Source: Psychrobacter sp. (lineage in GTDB: Bacteria > Pseudomonadota > Gammaproteobacteria > Pseudomonadales > Moraxellaceae). From it: a stretch of DNA of 34,906 nt. The notes beneath the pieces were generated by a model. The model was not told the DNA's origin, made no database searches, and was given only the letters and a program-made list of their open reading frames with translations. The stretch spans positions 51,860 to 86,765 of the forward strand of contig JAGLBE010000011.1 in assembly GCA_018260445.1 (NCBI GenBank), in the 5' to 3' direction. Positions 26,817 through 33,547 of this stretch are shown here, piece by piece (within the stretch, counting starts at the first letter, position 1; each line of letters starts with the position of its first letter). The position numbers and the translations under genes are program-made.

Positions 26817-28478
26817 TTATTCTAAACGCCAGCCGTTTACTAGTGGATAACGGCGTTCACGACCAAAGGCCTTATGGCTCACCTTGGTGCCAATGGCAGA
26901 CTGACGTCGTTTATACTCACTGCTATCCACCAAGCGCAGGGTTTGGCGCACAATCGCTGGGGCAAAGCCCTGGCTCACAATCTCATCAAAGCCCAAATCT
27001 TCGTCAATATAATGGGTTAAGATAGCATCTAGGGTGTCATAATCGGGCAGACTGTCCGCATCTTTTTGGTCGGGGCGTAGTTCCGCAGAGGGCGGGCGAG
27101 TAATCACCCGCTCCGGTATCACATCGGTCTCCTCCAAGCGATTGCGATAATTTGCTAGAGCATAAACTTGGGTTTTATAAACATCTTTTAACACATCAAA
27201 CCCGCCTGCCATATCACCATATAAGGTGGCATACCCCACCGCCATCTCTGACTTATTGCCCGTCGTAATCACTAAATGGCCAAATTTATTGGATAGGGCC
27301 ATCAGTATCATACCGCGTGCCCGTGCTTGGATATTTTCCTCAGTCGTATCGGGCTTAGCATCATTAAACAAAGGGGCGAGCGTGTGGCGCATACCATTGA
27401 CCGCATCGTGAATGGGGCAGACGGTATAAGACACGTTTAAGCGCCGTGCTTGCGCCTGTGCATCCTCCAGGCTAATTTGCGAGGTATACTCATAAGGCAT
27501 CATGACCGCATAGACCTTGTCGGCACCCAGCGCATCCACCGCGATACAAAGCGTTAATGCGGAATCTATACCGCCCGATAAGCCAACAATAACGCCCTCA
27601 AAGCCTGAATGATTGACATAATCTCGCAAACCCACCACCAACGCTTGATAGATTTCCGCCTCTGCACTTAGGCTTAGTGGCGAGCGGGCCTGGGTGTCAA
27701 AACTTTTTTGGTCGCTGTCGTAGCTGGCATAGATAAGGTGCTCTAAAAATCGTGGCGCTTCATGGGCGATGCGGCCATCGGATTGCACGACCATCGAGCC
27801 ACCATCGAACACCAAATCGTCCTGACCACCCACGCAATTGACGTAAATGATGGGCAATTGCTGCGCACGCGCACGCTCCCTTAATAAAGCATAGCGGCTG
27901 TTTTGTTTATCGGTTTCAAACGGTGAGGCATTAATGGTCACCACCAAATCGGCGCCTTGCTCTTTTAGCGCCGCAATAGGCTCCTCAATCCACAAGTCCT
28001 CACAGATAAGCAGGCCAATCGTCACCCCTTGATAGTCAAACAACACCTGATTGCGGCCTTTATCAAAATAGCGGCGTTCGTCAAATACCCCATAATTCGG
28101 CAGGTTTTGTTTGTGATAAAAGCCTTTTTGTTGACCGTTGTGTAAAATGGCGGCCGAGTTAAAGGTACCATGGTAATCCACATGTGGATAGCCGACTATC
28201 ATGACAATATCGCTAATATCGCTAAGCGCGGTTAAGGCTGACTTAATCCGCTCTGCTAGACTTGGGCGCAGCAATAGGTCCTCTGGCGGATAGCCGAGTA
28301 ACGCAAGCTCAGGAAATATAATAACATCGGCGCCATTGTCTCGCGCTTGAGTAGCTAAAGTGCGCATTTTCTCGGCATTGGCAGCAATATCGCCCACCCT
28401 AAAATGCGACTGTGCTAGCGCAAACTTTAGCGGCTGCAGGGGCTGATTATTGTGGGGGTGTTGCTCTGTGGTAGACAT
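26817..28478 (-). CDS. nadE: Glutamine-dependent NAD+ synthetase
   Basis: Makes NAD+ from deamido-NAD+ and ATP, using glutamine as nitrogen source. The 553-aa protein has two domains. The N-terminal nitrilase-type glutaminase domain shows the E-K-C triad: E57 (FPELALLGYPPEDLL), K123 (YHKQNLPNYG) and C159 (LLICEDLW). The C-terminal synthetase domain begins near residue 285 and has the PP-loop SGGIDSA (301-307), TGNKSEMAVGYATLYGDMAGGF, and KDVYKTQVYALA. TAGGA lies before the ATG. The gene is convergent with yggS. Confidence 0.96.
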   Translation of the reverse strand: MSTTEQHPHNNQPLQPLKFALAQSHFRVGDIAANAEKMRTLATQARDNGADVIIFPELALLGYPPEDLLLRPSLAERIKSALTALSDISDIVMIVGYPHVDYHGTFNSAAILHNGQQKGFYHKQNLPNYGVFDERRYFDKGRNQVLFDYQGVTIGLLICEDLWIEEPIAALKEQGADLVVTINASPFETDKQNSRYALLRERARAQQLPIIYVNCVGGQDDLVFDGGSMVVQSDGRIAHEAPRFLEHLIYASYDSDQKSFDTQARSPLSLSAEAEIYQALVVGLRDYVNHSGFEGVIVGLSGGIDSALTLCIAVDALGADKVYAVMMPYEYTSQISLEDAQAQARRLNVSYTVCPIHDAVNGMRHTLAPLFNDAKPDTTEENIQARARGMILMALSNKFGHLVITTGNKSEMAVGYATLYGDMAGGFDVLKDVYKTQVYALANYRNRLEETDVIPERVITRPPSAELRPDQKDADSLPDYDTLDAILTHYIDEDLGFDEIVSQGFAPAIVRQTLRLVDSSEYKRRQSAIGTKVSHKAFGRERRYPLVNGWRLE

Positions 28479-28980
28479 GGTTAAATCCTATGAGTCAGTG
28501 CTTAATATCTTATCCAATCTTTGATTTTTTTTGTGGATGAAGAGCGTCAGCATTTGGGTGTTGTCGCAAATAGTATATGGTTAGACTAAAAAATGAACGC
28601 AAGCAATAAGGTTAACTCGTGTTGATACCTGATGTCAGTGGTGATTAGTATACCATTAAAACTTTTATGGTTCGGGGTGGCAAAAATTTAATTACATGAC
28701 GATAAAAGACAAATTTAATTGCGGCAAAAGGGTTGCTTGTTGGCTATAAGGTGCTAGCATAATTAACCGTCCGCTTGTCTCAATAGCTTAAATTGTTAAC
28801 AGCCGTTTAAAATCGCCCCTTGTTTGACCGATGTTTGTCGCAATTAAACAGGGTTGAACTTGCTTACTGGTTGTCTTGAGTGCTCGTATTCAGTGTTTGT
28901 CTTTGGTTACTGTCTTTAGTTACTGTCTTTAGTTACTTTCTTTAGCTACTGTCTTTAGTTATTGCCTTTAGGAAATCTTT
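28479..28980. other. 502-bp divergent gap before the small membrane protein
   Basis: The left half must include the nadE promoter, which I could not place. The right end is the 13-bp array at 28894-28971. No other open frame or hairpin stood out. Confidence 0.55.
28894..28971. repeat. 13-bp tandem repeat ending at a ribosome site
   Basis: Six copies of a 13-bp unit, TTACTGTCTTTAG with variants (TTACTTTCTTTAG, CTACTGTCTTTAG, TTATTGCCTTTAG; the first is the most degenerate). The last unit runs directly into GGAAATCTTT-ATG, so part of the ribosome site of the next gene (AGGAAA) is made from the array boundary. Confidence 0.93.
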
Positions 28981-29475
28981 ATGACCGCCTTTTTATTTAC
29001 CCTATTTTTTACGGCATTGTTTATGTGGCTTTTTTTCAAGTTTATGTATCCCAAACCGCCCAAAGCCTTTATGCCGCAAGAGGGCGATATCGTTACCGCC
29101 CGTGATTGCGATTTTTGTGGCCATCCACTAGCCGAATACCGCGGCGTTTTAGAGCAAAAACCACAATCGGCACTGTCGCCTACCGAGCTGGCTGCCAGCA
29201 CGCGCAACCTAGCAGTGCAAAAACAAGCATCGCAACATGACAATAAGCCGGATAGCCCTTTGGTTGACGAGCAGAAGCATAAAGGGCTAAGTCGGCAGCA
29301 GAAAAAAGCGATACAGCAAGCATTAGACAAGCAGCAACAAGAGGCGTTTCAGCAGCAGCAAGCTGTAAAAAAAATGACGACTTGGTTTTTTTGCAACTAT
29401 GAGCATCAAGCGGCCTTTCACGCCCAACAACAAACGGCAAAAGAGGATGGGGCAAAGCAGTCATCCGACATTTAA
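28981..29475 (+). CDS. Small membrane-anchored protein with possible split zinc site
   Basis: Unnamed protein of 164 aa, probably membrane anchored. Residues 3-22 are very hydrophobic (one membrane helix at the N-terminus). After it comes C43-D-F-C46-G in an acidic/polar context, and near the C-terminus FFC138-NYEH142-QAAF. Pattern CxxCG plus FC-x3-H is that of a short zinc-ribbon or TRASH-like finger, but here the halves are separated by about 90 residues rich in Gln, Lys and Ser. The AGGAAA ribosome site supports the start. It converges with zapA, 37 bp between stops. No function is proposed. Confidence 0.7.
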   Translation: MTAFLFTLFFTALFMWLFFKFMYPKPPKAFMPQEGDIVTARDCDFCGHPLAEYRGVLEQKPQSALSPTELAASTRNLAVQKQASQHDNKPDSPLVDEQKHKGLSRQQKKAIQQALDKQQQEAFQQQQAVKKMTTWFFCNYEHQAAFHAQQQTAKEDGAKQSSDI

Positions 29476-29512
29476 TCAAGCCATAACAGCAATGCTTCGC
29501 TGGAGCGATAGG

Positions 29513-30079
29513 CTAAATCATGGTCATATCTTTAATCATTTTATCAACCAGCTCCTGCGCTTGCTGTGTGTCTTGTTGCTGCGTGGTGAGTAAGGTGGCA
29601 GAGGCTTGCATTTGTTCGTATAAATTAAGGCAACACAGTACTAACAGGTTTTCGTGGGTAAGATGCGGCGCCTGTTTGCGAATGGCTTGGATAAAATCAT
29701 TGATATAAGCAGTGGCCGATTTAAGCTCGGATGTTTCGTCAGCTGGGCAATTAATCGTGTACGTTTTGCCAGAAATGACCACTTTAACGGGTAACATTTT
29801 AGGGGGCGGTGTTTGCGGCTTGGTTTCAAGCGCACTATTGACTGGCGTATTGGGCTTAGCAGTTTGAGTGGAAGTTTGGGCAGGAGCGTCTTTTGCAGCC
29901 GGTTTAATCACTTCGACACGAGGTTGCACGGCTGCCACCTCGGCTTCGGGCTTTGCTGTTTGGCTTGGCGCTTTACTGGCGGGTACTTCAGGTTGGATAT
30001 CTGCCACCTCGGCTTTAGCCACTGGCTGCGCTGCGGTTTGCGACTTTTGAGTATTTGGATTTGGATGGGTGTTTGGCAT
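29513..30079 (-). CDS. zapA: Cell division protein ZapA
   Basis: ZapA binds and cross-links FtsZ protofilaments at the division ring. The conserved domain is the C-terminal half: LPVKVVISGKTYTINCPADE at about 96-115, then a long helix with ENLLVLCCLNLYEQM and a coiled coil to the end. Length is 188 aa from the ATG at 30079; an open frame from a TTG at 30115 is less likely. The first 95 residues (Ala, Pro, Lys, Gln, Thr) are low complexity and do not occur in usual ZapA proteins, which are about 100-110 aa. A coiled-coil gene lies 98 bp upstream on the same strand, as in Pseudomonas relatives. Confidence 0.9.
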   Translation of the reverse strand: MPNTHPNPNTQKSQTAAQPVAKAEVADIQPEVPASKAPSQTAKPEAEVAAVQPRVEVIKPAAKDAPAQTSTQTAKPNTPVNSALETKPQTPPPKMLPVKVVISGKTYTINCPADETSELKSATAYINDFIQAIRKQAPHLTHENLLVLCCLNLYEQMQASATLLTTQQQDTQQAQELVDKMIKDMTMI

Positions 30080-30177
30080 AGGGGTCTCGGTTAATAGGTC
30101 ATAAGCATTAGACAAGCCATAACAGGGCTTTTGGTGGCTTTAGCGACAGCGCTATACAGCGTTACACTATAAAGAAG

Positions 30178-30588
30178 CTACTCTATCGTGTTATCAATTT
30201 GGGTTAAGCGTTTTAACACCACTTTGGTTGAGGCAGCGGCAGTGCGGTTCTTTTCTTGTAACATGGCATTATTGCTTTGCAGTTGCTCAAACTGCGCCAA
30301 TAAGTCGCTATAGGTAACCTCTAAAGTCTGGTGCGCCTCGGTTAGCGACTTATGCTCGGTTGTTAAGGTGTCAAGGCGCTGTTGTAAGCTGTCGCGCTCT
30401 TGAGTAATGTTGCGCTGGGCATTTTTAACCTCGGCCAGTTGCAATTTCAACTGATTGAGCTGCGATACATCCACCAAAGGTTTAGACTTAAGGCTTTTAA
30501 GCTCGGTATACTGGATATGATAGTGCTTACGCACATCACGCAGCGTCGCCTCTAAATGTTGTAACTTATCAATTAATAAATCGCTCAT
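30178..30588 (-). CDS. Coiled-coil protein upstream of zapA (TIGR02449/ZapB-like)
   Basis: Protein of 136 aa, almost entirely heptad-patterned and Leu/Gln/Glu-rich (about 35-125), with no membrane segment. The equivalent gene in Pseudomonas relatives is a shorter TIGR02449 family protein just upstream of zapA. A role in division is inferred from the place only. It could also be a general structural coiled coil. Stop to zapA start is 98 bp, consistent with one operon. Confidence 0.75.
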   Translation of the reverse strand: MSDLLIDKLQHLEATLRDVRKHYHIQYTELKSLKSKPLVDVSQLNQLKLQLAEVKNAQRNITQERDSLQQRLDTLTTEHKSLTEAHQTLEVTYSDLLAQFEQLQSNNAMLQEKNRTAAASTKVVLKRLTQIDNTIE

Positions 30589-30695
30589 AGGTGTATCGCT
30601 TCTTGTTTGGCCGGTGTATGGGGTCGAAGGGGGTATTCATGGTAGCGCTCCGGTTGGTTACGCTTAAGCCCTTTAATAATGGCAAAAATGCCCAT

Positions 30696-30722
30696 ATTAT
30701 AACTATAGTCTGTTTGTCTCAA
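30696..30722 (-). promoter_or_regulatory. Candidate promoter of the coiled-coil/zapA operon
   Basis: Minus-strand TTGAGA (30717-30722) and TATAAT (30696-30701) with a 15-bp spacer, shorter than the optimal 17. The transcript would start about 100 bp upstream of the coiled-coil gene. Confidence 0.45.
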
Positions 30723-30825
30723 TGCTGATACTGTGCAATACCTAGTCTGACTGCATTGTCTGACTGCATTGGTATCACTGCATTAGTATCACTGCGATGC
30801 ATAACTGCGATGAATGACCGCGATA

Positions 30826-30877
30826 AACCGCCTGCTGCTACTATCAACTATAAGGATGATACAGATATCAGGCGGTT
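30826..30877. other. 9-bp hairpin with long loop
   Basis: AACCGCCTG and CAGGCGGTT pair perfectly around a 34-nt loop, followed on the plus strand by ATTTTG. Could be a poor terminator or part of a structured RNA. Confidence 0.4.
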
Positions 30878-31150
30878 ATTTTGGGTCGGTAAGCACATTA
30901 GGGTCGGTAAGCGCACGTTAATTATCACAGACGTTGAGCATCACAAACACTATAGCATGAGATGTTAACCAATATTCGCCCATAATGCCAATGCTATTCG
31001 TAGCAAAGCGAGTTGTCGCAAAACTAGGCTAGGGTAGGCTGCGCTATAGATATCGAAGGCGTCGCTTAGCGCCAAAGCCGCCCATAGCGTTAGGATAGCA
31101 GACTCTCATTTATCCAACAATAATGCCCCACACCTTTTAAGGATTGACCT

Positions 31151-31846
31151 ATGGATGACAGTATATCGGGTTGGAATGATTGGACCGATGCCTTTGTAGA
31201 CTGGACTGATGTCAGTATTAGTGAGTTGCATGGCTTAATGACCGGTTTGATGACGGTTTGCCATGCACCAGCCAAAGTAGAGGATTGGCAACGGTTATTG
31301 ACCGAGTTAAGCTTTGCTATTCCTGATGAGGCGGCAATGATGTTATTGGCACAAGAGGCAGAAGACACGGCTTTTCAACTAAAAGATAGGGACGATGCGT
31401 ATCAATATAATCCGCTCGTACCCGATGACGAGCACGATTTGTACGAGCGGCTTATGGGTCTAAAAGAGTGGGCTAATGGTTTTATGACGGGCTTTGGGGT
31501 TACCAATTGCGCCCTGAGTAGCGATGAAAACGCGATGCTGGCAGACTTGTCCAAAATTGGCAGCATTCGCTTAGATCCCGATGATGAGTTTGAAGGCGGC
31601 GAGGAGCACTATTTACAGTTATACGAGTTTGCGCGGATGGTGCCTGTGAGTTTGGCCACTCGGCCGCGTAAAAGTATACTTGAGTTGCCGTTAATCGCAG
31701 GATTGGCAGTGGATGCTAAAACGGCCGCAGAATTAAAAGCGTTAGGTACGCAAACGGCAACCACTCAAAATCTTATAACAAAAGATAGGGCTTTAAATTC
31801 TCTGCCATCTGTGTTAAATGTGATGAATCAGGATAATCCATCGTAG
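31151..31846 (+). CDS. UPF0149 (YgfB/YecA) family protein
   Basis: Protein of 231 aa with the UPF0149 pattern: SISELHGLMTGLMTVCHAP near residue 25, then YERLMGLKEWANGFMTGFGV (about 100) and EEHYLQLYEFARMVPV. Family members are small helical proteins of unclear role, often upstream of pepP and ubiH (E. coli ygfB). Here it is divergent from the coiled-coil/zapA genes, the same arrangement as in E. coli, but pepP and ubiH are not next to it. A strong AAGGAT ribosome site lies before the ATG. Confidence 0.88.
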   Translation: MDDSISGWNDWTDAFVDWTDVSISELHGLMTGLMTVCHAPAKVEDWQRLLTELSFAIPDEAAMMLLAQEAEDTAFQLKDRDDAYQYNPLVPDDEHDLYERLMGLKEWANGFMTGFGVTNCALSSDENAMLADLSKIGSIRLDPDDEFEGGEEHYLQLYEFARMVPVSLATRPRKSILELPLIAGLAVDAKTAAELKALGTQTATTQNLITKDRALNSLPSVLNVMNQDNPS

Positions 31847-31937
31847 TTTTACGGTGAGATGCTAGGCGCTTATATTAGGTTGTTTTCGTGAGCTTTATGC
31901 ATAAGCGCCATGCCCCAGTTCGCAACCTCAGTCCTAA

Positions 31938-32028
31938 TTACCTGTTCTAGTTACCTGTTCTAATTACCTGTTCTAATTACCTGTTCTAGTTACCTGTTCT
32001 AATTACCTGTTCTAATTACCTGTTCTAA
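31938..32028. repeat. 13-bp tandem array upstream of argE
   Basis: Seven copies of TTACCTGTTCTAA (two end in TAG), plus a degenerate eighth (TCATACGTCCTAA) to 32041. It occupies most of the gap between the UPF0149 gene and argE and ends about 50 bp before the preferred argE ATG. Confidence 0.95.
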
Positions 32029-32080
32029 TCATACGTCCTAATCACCAGTGCTCAATCAGTCAAAGGCCATTAGTCCCCCT

Positions 32081-33367
32081 ATGAAACACGACGCCGCTAT
32101 TCCCAAAACTAATGCAAGGCAGGCAGCCCACCCTGCAACTGCGCATTCGATTGCGCATTCAATCCCAGAAAGCGCTGTTTTATCGAGCTATCCTAGCAAC
32201 ACGGTCGATTGGCTAACCCGTTTGATTGGTTATGACACGGTGAGCCGTCACTCTAATTTGGCACTGATTGAAGATGTGCAAGCTTACTGCGGTGAGTTGG
32301 GGCTTGCCCCGATATTGACCTTTAATAGCGAAGCTACCAAGGCCAACCTGTTTGTTACCTTGCCGGCTGGTAAAGAGGGCGAGATAATCAGCGGCGGTAT
32401 CGTGCTGTCGGGGCATACGGATGTGGTGCCGATAGACGGTCAACACTGGTCGTCTGACCCTTTTCAAGCCGAGATACGCGGCGATAAACTATACGGTCGA
32501 GGCGCTTGCGATATGAAAGGGTTTATTGCGGCGGCACTCAATTTGCTACCCAAAGCGGCGCAGCTATCGCAAACAGGGCAGCTACAAACCCCGCTACACT
32601 TAGCGTTGTCGTTTGATGAAGAGGTAGGCTGCTTAGGGGTGCCGCTGCTCTTGGGTAATCTTAGGGCGCGCGGCATTCAACCCGACTACTGCATAGTGGG
32701 CGAACCCTCGAACATGAAAATGGTCGTCGCTCACAAGGGCATATCGGTCTTTCATTGCACCGTGCATGGCAAGTCAGTGCACTCATCGCTCACCCCGCAA
32801 GGCGTGAATGCCATTAGCTATGCCGCCCGATTAATCGGTTTTATTGATGATTTAGCCCGTAAACTGGCTGCAAATGGCGAGCGTGACCCTCTGTTTGATG
32901 TGCCTTTTTCGACATTGTCCGTAGGGACTATCCAAGGCGGCACCGCCACCAATATTGTGCCAAATTTGTGTCAATTCACCTTTGATTTTCGCAATCTGCC
33001 CATGATGAGCACGTCGGCAATTTTGCCACCTATTAAACAGTTTATTGCCACCTTAAATCAAGAAATGCAGCTCAAAGATAGCGATAGTGGTATCGTGCTC
33101 ACCCAATTAGAGGACGTGCCAGCGCTGACCGATAGCGACAGTGAGGCCTTACAAGCGTTGATGGCAGGATTGGTACAAGATTCTGCTCGGCATAAGGTAG
33201 CCTATGCAACCGAGGGTGGACAATTTAGTAAAGCGGGCATTCCAACACTAATATGCGGCCCGGGTAGCATCGAGCAGGCGCATAAACCCGACGAATACGT
33301 CACTTTAGCGCAGCTTGAACAGTGCGACGCCTTTTTACAACAATTGCTTACCGGTTTGACTCATTGA
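32081..33367 (+). CDS. argE: Acetylornithine deacetylase
   Basis: Zinc peptidase-like M20 family enzyme that removes the acetyl group from N2-acetylornithine in arginine synthesis. It is 428 aa from the ATG at 32081; a GTG at 32048 would add 11 residues. Metal and catalytic residues are H112 and D114 (GHTDVV), D144 (GACDMKG), E180/E181 (FDEEVG) and the late H in GSIEQAHKPDEYV. CIVGEPS and GTATNIVPNLCQFTFDFR are ArgE-typical. The 40 residues before DWLTRLIGYDTVSR are unusual. No ribosome site is obvious, possibly because of the array just upstream. Confidence 0.9.
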   Translation: MKHDAAIPKTNARQAAHPATAHSIAHSIPESAVLSSYPSNTVDWLTRLIGYDTVSRHSNLALIEDVQAYCGELGLAPILTFNSEATKANLFVTLPAGKEGEIISGGIVLSGHTDVVPIDGQHWSSDPFQAEIRGDKLYGRGACDMKGFIAAALNLLPKAAQLSQTGQLQTPLHLALSFDEEVGCLGVPLLLGNLRARGIQPDYCIVGEPSNMKMVVAHKGISVFHCTVHGKSVHSSLTPQGVNAISYAARLIGFIDDLARKLAANGERDPLFDVPFSTLSVGTIQGGTATNIVPNLCQFTFDFRNLPMMSTSAILPPIKQFIATLNQEMQLKDSDSGIVLTQLEDVPALTDSDSEALQALMAGLVQDSARHKVAYATEGGQFSKAGIPTLICGPGSIEQAHKPDEYVTLAQLEQCDAFLQQLLTGLTH

Positions 33368-33409
33368 TAGTTACAACCAATCCTTAAAAATAATGAATCT
33401 TTAAAAAGC

Positions 33410-33441
33410 AAAAAGCCGTTTTGTTAAGCAAACGGCTTTTT
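33410..33441. terminator. Bidirectional terminator of argE and miaB
   Basis: Perfect 12-bp stem AAAAAGCCGTTT / AAACGGCTTTTT with an 8-nt loop and flanking A and T runs, between two convergent genes. Confidence 0.92.
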
Positions 33442-33547
33442 CTATAGCTACATGAGCTACATGCTAATGATACCTGTCAACCCTAAACGTGGGCTACGCC
33501 GTGCTAGACCCTCTGAATACTTTAATCCAGGTTTGGGCTCAATCAAA

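Larger units (their letters stand above)
30589..31150. other. 562-bp divergent gap between the coiled-coil gene and the UPF0149 gene
   Basis: It holds a likely minus-strand promoter (30696-30722), a degenerate 13-bp repeat (about 30745-30797; GTCTGACTGCATT twice, then GGTATCACTGCATT variants), a 9-bp hairpin (30826-30877) and a two-copy repeat GGGTCGGTAAGCNCA at about 30883-30914. No tRNA or clear small gene was seen. Confidence 0.6.
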
